Part shown: one piece after another, positions 20,390 through 31,228 of the stretch
Layout of the letters: each line of letters begins with the position of its first letter
Numbering within the stretch: the first letter of the stretch is position 1
Origin: Galeruca laticollis
Lineage: Eukaryota; Arthropoda; Insecta; Coleoptera; Chrysomelidae
Assembly (NCBI GenBank): GCA_963921935.1
Contig: OY998175.1
Coordinates: 228,554,122-228,618,121, forward strand
Direction: 5' to 3'
Length of the DNA: 64,000 bases
Notes under the pieces: generated by a model
Databases searched by the model: none
Told to the model about the DNA's origin: nothing
What the model saw: only the letters and a program-made list of their open reading frames with translations
Program-made: the position numbers and the translations under genes

Positions 20390-21178
20390 AAAACTAACTT
20401 TTCCGCATCTGTGGCCTTGAACAATATTCTATCATAAAATTGTTACTTGTATACACTTCGGGGGATGTATCGTGCAAACAAACCGAAATTTCTCCAAAAA
20501 TAACCAAAAATTAAGTATATCTGGATTTATAGGACCCGCTGTACTCGCTCTAGTCAACTGAAAATCAATAGGGTACATCTGTGAGACACCTTGAAAAATA
20601 TTCAATCATAAAATTGGTCACTTTGGTAGATTCTGTAGGCTGTATCGTGCTAACACACTGAAAATTCTCCAAAAATGACAAAAATTTGGTACTCCAAGTA
20701 CCATAGCACCCGTTGTACAGGTGTTAGTGAGTTAACTGTTAATAGGGTTCATTTCTGAGACGCTCTGAATAGTATCCAATCATAAAATTGGTCACTTGTA
20801 TATACTCCGGAGGCTGTATCGTGCTAACAAACGGAAATTTCCCCCAATAATGACAAAAATATCGTACTTAAAGTACTATAGCACCTGTTGTACTGGCTCT
20901 GGTGAGCTGAATATCATTAGGGTTCATCTGTATGATGTCCTGAATATTATTCATTCATAAAATTGGTGACTTGTTGAACTCCAGAGGCTGTATCGTGCTA
21001 ACAAACTGAAATTTCTCAAAAAATGACGAAATGTCGTACTTCAAGTACCATAGCACGCGTTGTACTGGCTCTGGTGAGCTGGAAATCAATAGGGTTCATC
21101 TGTGACATGTCCTTAACAATATACCATCATAAAATTGGTGACTTATTGCACTCCGGAGGCTGTATCGTGCTAACAAGA
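20390..21178 (+). repeat. 174-bp tandem repeat, about 4.5 copies
   Basis: GTATCGTGC recurs at 20467, 20642, 20816, 20990 and 21162, spacings 175, 174, 174 and 172 bp. Each unit also carries CAAGTACCATAGCACC and ATCATAAAATTGGT variants. Copies differ by scattered substitutions. Confidence 0.9.
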
Positions 21179-21929
21179 CATGTAAGGAAAAGTGGCCGAC
21201 GACAACGACATACACACAGGATTTTTTTTCCAAAAACCGTTTTTTCATGTTGTTGTTGATGGAAAACGTAAAAATAACTCAAAAAAATTTCAAAATTTCA
21301 ACTTTTTTTGGGGTAAACCTGAGATTAACAAATAAAATAAATATGTTTGTTTTGACTTTTTCCTGCCCCAAACTTTGAGTCACATTCTAAGCTCACTTGC
21401 GAGACACTTCCAGTGCTTTGCCATATTTACAAATCCTCTTTAGATGCAGGAAAAATGAAATTAGAAATTTTATTGATAATTTGTTAAAAATGTATGCAAT
21501 TAAAAAAAAGTCATAATAATTTATGCATTTTAGTCGCTGCTTTTAAAATTAATTATTAATACTTGAATTTTATATAACAAAGGTATATTCTTATATAAAT
21601 TTTAAACAAGTATTTGTTGTAATTAAAAGTGGCAACATTGATGAAAATTTCAGTACCTGCTTTGTTTGTCTAGTATAAACTATTTAGTAGTTTTGTCTTT
21701 GTTCAGTTACGATATAAAGAGAGATGCAAATATCGCCAGAGTGTTCTCGACTAACATTTCTATTGGATTGTAGTATTATAGTAAATATTGTCAAACTTGG
21801 TTTGTTTATTACGAGCGATATTAGAACTAGCAAGTAAAAATTAAGTTCTTTCGATGTTATGTGTGTTTTTCAAGACTTTTAGGGACAACATTTGGTTTTA
21901 AGTTAATTAATTTAGTGTTTTTTATTATC
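21179..21929. other. Upstream region of the THAP gene
   Basis: AT-rich, no coding similarity and no clear TATA/initiator pair. It probably contains the promoter and 5' UTR of the gene starting at 21930, but I cannot point to a start site. Confidence 0.4.
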
Positions 21930-22875
21930 ATGGTTCGTCAGTGCCAAGTCTGTCGAAAAAACGGCCGAAAATACCCCGAACACTCATTCCACAGGTATGT
22001 AAATATTTGAACGGCTATCCAGTGGCGGCGACTTTTATTATTCATTTCAATAATATTTAAAATGCTTAAAAGTTTTTTAATTATAAAAAGCAAATTTCTA
22101 TTTGGCGTTATTTTAATCTAGTTTTCCCACCAATTTGGAAACAAGAAGAATTTGGTTTGCTTTACTGGGTCTAAGCGATACTCTTGATCTACCAAAACGA
22201 CGTGAAATTTGTTCTGAGCATTTTAAACAATCTGATTCTATATATAAGCGTAGTGGCCGTAAGTTTCTAAACAAAGATGCTCTTCCCATGTCAGTTTTTG
22301 AATTTAGTCCACCAGATGTAATGTTAGTACCTACACATTTTCTTGGTACAATGGGCCCTTAAAGTAATGCCCAAAATAAAAAAGTGACTGTCCTGATAAA
22401 CAAAATTTCATTTCAATATAATAAGTTCTTTTTATTACAGCTGATAAAACGGCCATAAAAGACGAATTTTAAACAGATTATTAATTATAAGTCATTACTT
22501 TATTGGGCGACTGGTGACACTCTGGGCTGTCTAGATAACTATAGTTCAGTTCCAATATAGTAGGCACCAAACTAAACTACAATTGTTCTTGGTTTAATGC
22601 AATATCTCTGAGAATTTAGTGCCTACTATTTTGGAACTGAACTGTATTTAAAAATTAAATTATTATTTTAATTTTTTTAAGAGGTCATTTGACCACATAT
22701 GATCCATTTTATTCAGTTAGCAATGATGACTGAGTTAGTTGACTTACATTAATTTGTTAAAAGAATATGTCTATTTTAGGTCTTCAACAAATAACTCAGA
22801 TTGTCATCATAAAGATTTATCAACACAAAATGTGTCTGAGCAAGCTTCTAGTGCTACTCTAAGTATGTCGAAAGG
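21930..22875 (+). CDS. THAP-domain protein, spliced, partial
   Basis: Exon 1 (21930-21994) encodes MVRQCQVCRKNGRKYPEHSF and ends at a consensus donor AG/GTATGT. Exon 2 starts after AATCTAG at 22122 in the same phase and continues FPTNLETRRIWFALLGL, REICSEHFKQSD, FLNKDALPMSVF. Together they give the C2CH zinc module of THAP domains: Cys5 and Cys8, then Cys and His in CSEH, and the downstream Pro. A likely third exon (about 22779-22875, SSTNNSDCHHKDLSTQNV) is bounded by TTTTAG and AAAG/GTAAAT. The exon 2 donor is unresolved because simple phases do not match. THAP domains bind DNA and occur in host regulators and in P-element transposases. No transposase part is visible here. Confidence 0.75.
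22541..22647. repeat. Short palindromic MITE-like repeat
   Basis: ATAGTTCAGTTCCAATATAG near the left edge and the inverted form CTATTTTGGAACTGAACTGT on the right give arms of about 30 bp around a loop of some 45 bp. It lies in the presumed intron 2 of the THAP gene. Confidence 0.65.
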
Positions 22876-22929
22876 TAAATATTTAAGTAATTTATTAGGG
22901 AGTATATTTTTTGAAACCGCTTTTTGATA

Positions 22930-23075
22930 AAATTTACTGTTTCGACCTTTACTCTGTGGAATCAACTCATATTACTTTTTTAAATGAAACTAACTGTTTC
23001 TAGATAATTCCACAATATATTGAAAATATGTTAAAATTCTAAGAAATTGACAATTAGTTTCATTTAAAAAAGTAC
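22930..23075 (-). repeat. Penelope-like terminal-repeat remnant
   Basis: Contains degraded forms of the ORF-start segment (ACTGTTTCGACCTTTACTCT) and of the repeat core (AAATGAAACTAACTGTTTCT, GACAATTAG). It has no ribozyme core. It ends in an inverted TTTCATTTAAAAAAGTACT. Confidence 0.6.
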
Positions 23076-23080
23076 TAGTG

Positions 23081-23940
23081 GAAAAAGTGAACGATATAGA
23101 AGTTGATAAGCTGCAGCGCTACCTTTTGGAATGGAAATGTCAATGTCAAATTTTATTTTGACAATATAAACTAATCTTTGTAATGAATTTCGTCGACAAA
23201 CACTAATATTACAATTAATTATAACTTATTATCAAAAAAGATAGATCAGGCTAAACAATTGAAACTTATTCAAATTTCATTATTAACTGTACCTACGTTT
23301 AACTAATTTATCAATATTCATTTTTTAAATTATTTCTGTTCAAAATTTTAATAAAACACCTATATAAGTTTCTTTTTTCTTTGATTAATAAACGTGATCG
23401 TAGAAAAAGTATTGTGCACAACTCGTACGCAAAGCTCTTCTCTCGCTCCATTGATTTTCAGCTCTTGCCTTACGGGTCGTGCCACAAACTTCTGCGCTTG
23501 TGGAAAAAGTAAACGATATAGAAGTTGATATGCTGACCTGGTGGGAAGGAAATCTCAATGTTCAAACCCCTTTTGACAATCTAATATTATATTTATAATG
23601 AATTTCGGTGACAGATATTAATATTAGAAGTAATTAAAACTTATTATTAAAAAAATATACACCAGGCATAACAATTCAAAATTGTTAAAATTTCACAATT
23701 AACTATACCTAGGTTTAACTGTTTTTCATTTTTCAAATCCTTGCAGTTCAACGTTTAAATAAAATACCTATATAAGTTACTTTTTGCTTTTATCAAGAGA
23801 CTTGGTCGTAGAAAAAATATTGTGTACACAAGGCACTTTTTGCACTCCCTTGATCTGCAGCACTCACCTTACGGCTCGTGGCACAAACATTTGTGCTCCT
23901 GGAAAAAGTAAAAGCTATAGAAGTTGATATGCTGCAACGC
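23081..23940 (+). repeat. Tandem repeat of ~400-420 bp, two full copies and a partial third
   Basis: Units start GAAAAAGTRAACGATATAGA at 23081, 23503 and 23902. Each contains TATAAGTTTC/TATAAGTTAC and ends in the foldback-type sequence GTAGAAAAAGTATTGTGCAC ... CTTACGGGTCGTGCCACAAA. A shorter related string with GCTGCAGCGC recurs at about 24045. Confidence 0.75.
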
Positions 23941-24381
23941 CCCCTGGGAAGTTACAACAAAAAGGATAGGAAATACAAATTCTGCATTGAAAAATACATA
24001 TATATGCCCATTTTGAGGGTGATCGGTTGAACGTTGTAGAATTTGATATGCTGCAGCGCTACCTGGTGAGAAGTTACAACAAAGAGAATAGTGTAAAAAC
24101 CTTCTCCTTCTCCTACCATGTCAATTTTCATGATGATCGGTTGAACGGTGTCGGAGTGAAGAGCGTTATACGTATTCCAAGTTTCATGACAGTCCATCCT
24201 CGATGCCCAGCCAAGATTCATTGTGTTAGCTTATGGGAAGCGTGAAATAAAGTTAACGTTATGGCACTTTTTTTAATGCTTTTTTACTTATTTTCACTCT
24301 AACCATAAACAACCACTTTAAGCGCTGCCAACCGATGAAATACAAGGTACTTTAAAGATAGGGCGTAGAAAATAGTTATTT

Positions 24382-24502
24382 GTAAAACAAGTGTCACAAT
24401 GACTCGTTTTGTAGTACGAGTGAAGCTTGCACAACGAACCGCGAAGCGGTGAGTTGTGCAAATCACGAGTACTACAGAAAGTCATTGTGGCACAAGTTTT
24501 AC
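24382..24502. repeat. Foldback repeat with ~50-bp arms
   Basis: GTAAAACAAGTGTCACAATG on the left pairs with CATTGTGGCACAAGTTTTAC on the right, continuing through GTAGTACGAGTG and GCACAAC to a loop around CCGCGAAGCGG. Confidence 0.8.
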
Positions 24503-24507
24503 ACAAT

Positions 24508-25160
24508 ATTTTTTATAATTCGCATTTATTTAATTATTTAAATAAAATAGAATTTCATATAATTCCTGTTTTTAAACTAGGAGGAGTGGTTTGAATTTAA
24601 GTTGGCAATTCTGTAGATTCCTAATTGGTCAGATCACAGATGGTTTTATTCAGCACTTCTGACTTTCGACATATTATAACCGAATAATTGTGTACATCGT
24701 TAACAAACTTTCATTTAAGCAAAAAGAGGATGATTATTTGTTTAGAAAAGAGCTTCTTCGAATATGCTCTTGCGATCTATTTATATTATATCATGAACAG
24801 AATTATTTCTGTAATACATCTTCACATAGATATCTGGTAATTCATGCCAAAAATCCTATATAATATAAAAATAAACAATTGACAAATCATTGGTAAATAA
24901 ACGTTAGCGTACTTTATTCATTAATATTTTTAATATATAAATCATTCTAATTTACCTTTAATATAATAATTTGCTAGCTAGAACAACGCTAGACCATTTT
25001 ATTTATAATTTGTGTCAAGGTTAAAGTCAAATAAAAATATAACTAAATACAATAACCAACTGTCTACTAAAAATTACTATAACAGTGTTCAAAGAGCTTC
25101 ATTGTGACACTGTAAACGCTGTTATAATGAAGTCTCTTTTATACGCGAATTATAAAAAAT
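24508..25160. mobile_element. MITE-like element with 16-bp perfect TIRs
   Basis: ATTTTTTATAATTCGC at 24508-24523 and its exact reverse complement at 25145-25160. The interior has no coding sequence. The foldback at 24382-24502 abuts its left end, and both may belong to one composite element. Confidence 0.5.
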
Positions 25161-26502
25161 AGATTTGGTACGCCTATGCTTTGACGATGACGCCAAGGCT
25201 ATGTATCCACAATACAATCTCCACTTTTTGTAAATCATTTATGATTTGACTACTGGCGTTTAGAATTGTTGGCCGCAAAAATAAACGTGTTTATGAATGA
25301 ATAGCCTTCTCTATGTATATTATTACTCTAAGGGGTAAACCAATACTTTTCTCGCATATTAGATAGGCTGGTCGGAAAAGTAATAGTGTGTTTTGTGTCA
25401 TGCTATTTCTTACTAGGTACCTAAATGCGTTTTTCATTCTCTTAACCTTAGAAAATAGTTTAAAACTTGTGGATTAATTTGTGTGTTTGATTTACAATGT
25501 ACACTGATGTAATACTTAAAATATACAAACAATTCTTAAGTACTTATCTCATTCAAGTTATCCTATTTTCCACAGTAAACTGTAGTAACTCACTCAAAAT
25601 ACTATTTGGCTATTTTACCTCAAAATTTTTTTTGGCAGTTGATTCTTCCTCTAATTAACATATTTTTAATAAATAAATGACATACGCTGCTTTGAAATTG
25701 AAATTTTGTCATCCATTTAAACATTTAAACTGCTCTCACTCAAAAGTATAAATAATGAGTTACTACAGTTTTCGTTGCACCGTCGAATCGATAATTGTAT
25801 TTAATAATTATAAAATTATTTAATACATTTTAACGATTATTAGTTAAAATTATAATAATAAATTAATTTATCGTCCACTCAGCATTTTAAATTATAATAT
25901 TGACTGGACTATAACGATATCCTCAAATTCCAGTAAAACGAAAAGCCGACAGGTTAAAGTTCGCACTATATATTTTACGCCAACTATACCTACTTGTAAA
26001 CTATTTTGGAATTATTAACCAATTGTATGCTGCTCAATGGATGAGACCTCGAGACTGCGAAATTTGTTTTACAATTATGAATGGAACAATTTGATATAGT
26101 AATTTCATAAAGGGGTTGGGATATATGTTTAGTTTAGTTATTTATTATACAAGGGAAAAAAGTATTCGATTTTAGCTCGACGTTATGTAGACAAAAAACC
26201 GAGAGCTAAAATCTAATATTTTTCCCGTGTATAATACACTATTTTTTTCTGTGGCAGGAAAAACGACGATTTAATAGTGAAAGAACATATTATTACGAGA
26301 TATTAAAGTCAGAATGTTATCGATATGAAATTTGAATTTTTAAACTAGTAAGCTGTTGTAGTTATAGCGACAATTAGACCTGCGTTGCTAAGGAAAACTT
26401 CAAAGTAATCAAATATATGTCAATTTAATTCTGTGATTTGATTCAAAAATTGCGAACTCAGTGATTATTTAGTAGTTATTTTGGAAAATATAAAGTTAAA
26501 AA
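25161..26502. other. Intergenic region with one inverted repeat
   Basis: No coding signal. At 26146-26233 TATACAAGGGAAAAAAGTAT and TTTTAGCTC face their inverted copies (GAGCTAAAATC, TTTTTCCCGTGTATA), arms of about 33 bp, shortly upstream of the Crypton-like gene. The rest is AT-rich with nothing recognised. Confidence 0.55.
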
Positions 26503-27290
26503 ATGTCTGATTCCGAGTTTTCTCTGATTCCACCTGAGTTGATAGAAGCAGCGCAAGTAGCGTCACGAAAATTATTGCCAGCTAAATCGCGGAAAATTTA
26601 CGAAACCGCGTATTCAAGATTTAAGGAGTGGAAAATGAAAAGAACATGCAGTTCTTTCTTCGAGACAGTGTTATTGGCTTATTTTTTGGAACTGGCACAA
26701 CAACAAAAGTCATCAACAGTGTGGTCGAATTATTCAATGATTAAAAGTATGTTACGATCCAATAATAATGTAGACATTTCAAACTGATTTCATTTCTGAA
26801 ACAAAATGGGAAAGGTTACAAGCCCAAGAAAGCTGCGATTTTTACGAGTACACAAATTAGTGATTTTTTAAATAATACACCCGATGAAGTTTATTTAATG
26901 GCCAAGGTTGTTGTTGTATTTGGGATTGCAGGAGCTTGTCGAATTTGTGAAATCAGCCAGGTAACATTAGATGATATTGAAGATTCGGGAAAGTTATTAA
27001 TTGTGAAACTGAAGCAAACAAAGAATGATGTAAACAGGAGATTTGTAGTTACTGAAGAATATATGAAATATTACCGAATGTACATAGCTTTTCGTCCAGC
27101 AGCAGCAAAGTATCTCCACCTGTTTTATTCATGTCGCAATGGACACCTGTTTTATGCATATCGCAATGGAAAATGTATCAATGAGCTTGTGGGTAAAAAT
27201 CAGTTTTATAAGGTACCTGAAACAGTAGCTAATTCAATGAAATTAACTGTCTTGACCCTTACTTCGTGGAATCTACTCATATTAGACCTG

Positions 27291-28957
27291 TAGTTTCTTA
27301 ATACTCCTTATAATATATTTGCAAAGAAGCTTAACAATATACTCAATAGTTACGGATATGAGTCTAAATACTCAATTAGAATGAAACCCTGTTTTTCAGC
27401 TGCTTTTCAGGGATAAAACAGTCGAAATAGCTAGTGGAGTCATACCTATCAATACGGGACAAAGTAATTTTCTAAACAAAAACTAATGGATTATGCTATG
27501 CAAGGAGCCATAAACCCATCGAGACATGATCAATACAGTTCAGGACGGCCAAAACACCGGCAGTATATATATGTATGTTGTAATCATATTTATATATAGT
27601 TTTGTAATTGTATTGTAAATTTTAATCCAGAAATTATTGTAAATAAAGACTTTTTAAAACAAACAAACTCAATTAGAAATTCAATAGAACTAATAAAAAA
27701 TTAAAAGCATTCAAATTACAAGATAACGCTAAACTTATTTCATTTGACGTTACTAATATGTTCACTAAAATTCCTCCTAAAGAATGTCTAATACTTGTAA
27801 GAAAATTACTAGAAGATAAAAATATTAATTCAGGAATAATATCAGATATACTCAATTTGTTTGATGTATGTATTAATCAGAATTATTTCACTTTTGACAA
27901 TAACATATATATTCAAAATGAAGGTTTACCAATGGGAAGCCCTATATCACCTATTTTGGCAAACATTTTATGGACAGTTTAGAAAGAAAAATCTTTGGAA
28001 GTAATATTTCAAAAAAACGTTTTATTTTGGTATAGATATGTAGATGACATATTAGCTTGTTTTATAGGTAGTGAACGACAATTAGATATATTTTTCAACC
28101 ACATTAATAATTTATACCCAAAAATTAAATTTACATTAGAAGTTGAAGAGAATAACTCAATTTTCTTGATTCGAAAATTCAAAGAGTTGATAATGTACTT
28201 GATTATACAATTTGCCGAAAACCAACACACACTGATGTGACAATTCCATATAATTCCAATCACCCAATGTCACATAAGCTAGCGGCACACAATTCAATGA
28301 TACATAGAGCATTTTCAGTTCCTATGAACACATGTAATTTTGATAGAGAGATTAATACAATTAGACAAATAGCAATATTCAACAGTTATCCATTACATAT
28401 GATAAATAAGCTAATTAATAAAAACGAGGAAAAAGTGGCATTACAACTAATATTTCCTAAACAAACTGAAGAAATAAAAACCATCTCATATACAGGAAAT
28501 ATTTCTAATAATATTTCAAAGACAATATCTTTAGCAACGAATACAACAATTTCTTTTTAAAACAGAAAGTAACGTAAGTACAAAATTGTTAAATGTTAAA
28601 ACAAAAATACCAACATTAAAGAAATCAGGTATATATAAACTCAAATGTCCAGAATGTAATGAAGTCTATTTGGGTCAGACCCTTAGAAATTTTGAAATCC
28701 GATACAGTGAACACTTACGAGCATACAGATTAAAACAACCAGAAAAATCCCATTATACAAAACATTTACTTGACACCAACCATTCATTGACACCTAACAC
28801 AGAACTAGAAGTACTACATATTTGTGATAAGAAACAAGAGCTGAATTTCCTTGAAGAGTTGAGAATTAGAAGACACTTAAGAAACCCACAATATGAAGTC
28901 GTCAATGAACAGATAAATCTAGGGAGTTCTCCACTATTAAACTGTCTTCTTAAGTGA
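27291..28957 (+). pseudogene. Penelope-like RT and GIY-YIG endonuclease
   Basis: RT blocks: FDVTNMFTKIPPKECLILVR, NIYIQNEGLPMGSPISPILA, FWYRYVDDILACF with the catalytic Asp pair. Linker: AAHNSMIHRAFSVPMN, INTIRQIA. Endonuclease: KSGIYKLKCPECNEVYLGQT (the GIY and the YLG positions), IRYSEHLRAYR, KSHYTKHLLDTNHSL, EELRIRRHLRNPQYEVVNEQ. RT followed by a C-terminal GIY-YIG domain defines canonical Penelope-like elements. Stops at about 27981 and 28558, frame changes near 28170 and a 285-bp insertion at 27382 disable it. The N-terminal third is missing because of the truncation described for copy A. Confidence 0.92.
27382..27666 (+). mobile_element. Small retroposed insertion (285 bp) inside Penelope copy A
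   Basis: A 12-bp duplication ACTCAATTAGAA (27370-27381 and 27667-27678) flanks it. It ends with AATAAAGAC and an A-rich tail (TTTTTAAAACAAACAA). No coding match was recognised. It may be a short retroposed transcript or a 5'-truncated retrotransposon tail. Confidence 0.8.
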
Positions 28958-29187
28958 TAATTGTAAAGATCAGCAGATATAGTTTTCCTGGTTTTCTATA
29001 TCATTGCACAGTTATATTGATCTTAATTGGAAAAATGATATCCAGGATATCATCATAGGGCTAATAATATCCAAGCTTCAATATTTGTCATATCACATCT
29101 TCTTCTTTTTTCTATTGACATATATCACTTCTTGGTCTAGCCAAAAATAACTACTAATCATCAGGTAGGCATCAAATGAAATGTAAC

Positions 29188-29243
29188 TTCTGTCATTCTG
29201 ACGATGTTATTCAGTTATCGAAACAATTGTCAAGTTTTTAGAA
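29188..29243 (+). ncRNA. Hammerhead ribozyme candidate, copy A
   Basis: CTGACGA (29198-29204), then a 15-nt arm, GAAAC-AATT-GTC (29220-29231) and flanking TTCT/AGAA. Invariant core bases are intact. Stem II is weaker than in the copy at 16521, and stem I next to the core has only two pairs. It lies about 230 bp after the ORF stop, within the terminal repeat. Confidence 0.5.
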
Positions 29244-29663
29244 TTTTCAACATTTTCATTATATTGTGGAATTAGCTAGAAACGTTGAATTTCATTTAAA
29301 ACACTAGTAGCTAATTTTCTTCAACTTGAAAATGCTAACTCATATACAGGTCATTCATTTCGAAGATCGTCTGCTACACTTTTAGTTGAATCTGGGGGAG
29401 ACTTGATAACACTAAAGAAACATGGCGGTTGGAAGTCATCAACGGTCGCTGAAGGATATGTTGATGAATCGGTGGCACACAGAACAGAAATTGCTAATAA
29501 AGTGTTCAGAACGTGCGACCAGGTACATCAACAGCAGTTGTGTCCATGTCAGAGAAAAATATTATTTCAAGAAAATTCGTCTGTTGTACCGAATAGTTCA
29601 AGGAACATGTCATTCATGCAATGCACATTTAATAATTGTACTTTTGATATAAAGGAAATGTAA

Positions 29664-30821
29664 CTTATGTTCAATAAAATATTCTAAAATCAAATATCTT
29701 CCTTTATCTATATGTATATATATCCGGGAAAAAAGTAATTTCGTGAAAAGTTGTATTTTGTTACCTGTCAACAGAGATAAAATGTCAAATTTTTTTCCTG
29801 TTTCAGAAAAAAATAATTTTAACTCACTAAAAACTAATTATTATACAATTATAAAACTTTCTTCTTTTTTCCACATATATTCTACTTTTTAACAAAATTT
29901 CGCTCAAAATTTTCGTATATTATATCTGAGCCGGTCCTGATTTTACCTTCGCCCTTGTTCTACCTTAACAATACGATCCTAGTCGCATCTTATGAATGAA
30001 CAACCTCTTATCGAAAAAACCTCCCGATAACCAAGGAATGCATAGTGAAAACACAACAAAGGTGATAGCTTATCACCATCCCAAAGATTATTACTATGAC
30101 GATGTGTATGAATTTTTATCAAAAAAAAATTGTGTTTGATAATCGTACAACAATTTGCTAGACTCTAGGAGGGGCTGCGATAATGAAATCTCGAATTTAT
30201 ACCAGTCTGAGGTAAAACTTGGTGCTGTTACAGGTGGGTTTTTTTTTTCGTCGGTGTTAGGTATAGAGATAATAGTTTCGCTGAGTGTATCGCGTTTTTG
30301 TGGTATTTTTGTTTGTTCCACATGGGATATATATAGTAATAGAAGGTATGTGTAAAATCTTCTAGAATAAATTATGTTTTTTTGTGGTATACGTAAATAA
30401 AATAGTAGGGAAAGTATTTTTCCCCACATGTTGCACACTATACTTTATCTACAACTGTACAAATTTAAAGAATATTTATATAAAAAAGTCCCATACTGAA
30501 TAAAATCCAGGAATTGAGGATACCCCTACGGAAAAAAGTTTTGACATGTAAAAGTATTCTAGGCATCGAGGACATCCCGCTGGGGAAAGTCTACTATAAT
30601 AATTGGTATGGTTTCCATAAGATGGAGCTACATCATATTATGTAGCAACAGTGCGAGTGGAATCTGTAGACGTGGCAGATTGAATGGCCACACTATTCTC
30701 CCGATATATAATAATGAACCAAACGACATTAATGATTAACAACACAGAAAGTCTTAAAATTATTCAAAAAAGCCCTTAAAAAACGTTTCAAAAGAATTTC
30801 AATGTTCACATATATGAAATT
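29664..30821. other. Intergenic repeats without genes
   Basis: AT-rich. At 30425-30455 GTTGCACACTATACTTTATC is a fragment of the foldback family seen at 23.4 and 53.4 kb (inverted). At 30480-30600 are two diverged strings of the GGCATCGAGGAC family. No coding sequence was recognised. Confidence 0.5.
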
Positions 30822-30923
30822 AACTGTCTCGACCCTTACTTCGTGGGATCTGCTCATATTAATGTTTTAAACGAAACTCACGGTTTCTAGTTAATTCCAC
30901 AATATAATAAAAATCGTTGAAAA

Positions 30924-30979
30924 TTCTAAAAAATTGACAATTGTTTCGATAAATCAATATCATCGTCAGAATGACAGAA
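30924..30979 (-). ncRNA. Hammerhead ribozyme candidate, copy B
   Basis: On the minus strand this matches the copy at 16521-16575 across the whole core (CTGACGA, GATA/TATC arm, GAAAC-AATT-GTC, TTCT/AGAA). It lies about 250 bp after the copy B ORF stop, i.e. in the 3' terminal repeat in sense orientation. Confidence 0.6.
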
Positions 30980-31228
30980 GTTACATTCCATTTGACGCCT
31001 ACCTGATGTTTAGTAGTTATTATTGGCTAGACCAAGAAGTGACATAACTTGTGATTGACTTAATATATGTTAATAGAAAAAAGAAGAAGATAATATATTA
31101 CAAATATTGAAGCTTAGATATTATTAGCCTTATGGTGGTGATATACAGGATATCATTTTTCCAATTCAGTATAACTGTGCAATGATATAGAAAACCAGGA
31201 AAACTATATCTGCTGATCTTCACAATCA

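Larger units (their letters stand above)
27235..29305 (+). mobile_element. Penelope-like element copy A
   Basis: Flanked by the 11-bp duplication AGTAGCTAATT (27224-27234 and 29306-29316). The left 55 bp are an inverted piece of the ORF-start segment (GAAATTAACTGTC ... CTCATATTAG). The sequence then switches to the sense strand inside the RT domain and runs to the terminal repeat ending TTTCATTTAAAACACT. A truncated copy with an inverted 5' tip is what twin priming during target-primed reverse transcription would leave. Confidence 0.9.
26503..29663 (+). pseudogene. Crypton-like tyrosine recombinase, split by a Penelope insertion
   Basis: N-terminal SAM-like part 26503-26787 (LIPPELIEAAQVASRKLLPA, VWSNYSMIKSML), then 26830-27234 (GYKPKKAAIFT, IAGACRICEISQVTLDDI with the first catalytic Arg, LLIVKLKQTKNDVNRRFVVT), and after the insertion 29317-29663 (YTGHSFRRSSATLLVESGGD with the H-x-x-R box, KKHGGWKSSTVAEGYVDES with the nucleophile Tyr). 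This matches the tyrosine recombinases of Cryptons widespread in insects. Removing 27235-29305 plus one target copy restores frame. One indel at about 26785-26815 breaks it independently. A 27-bp in-frame tandem duplication (LFYSCRNGH/LFYAYRNGK) lies at 27117-27170. A polyadenylation signal AATAAA follows the stop. Confidence 0.82.
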
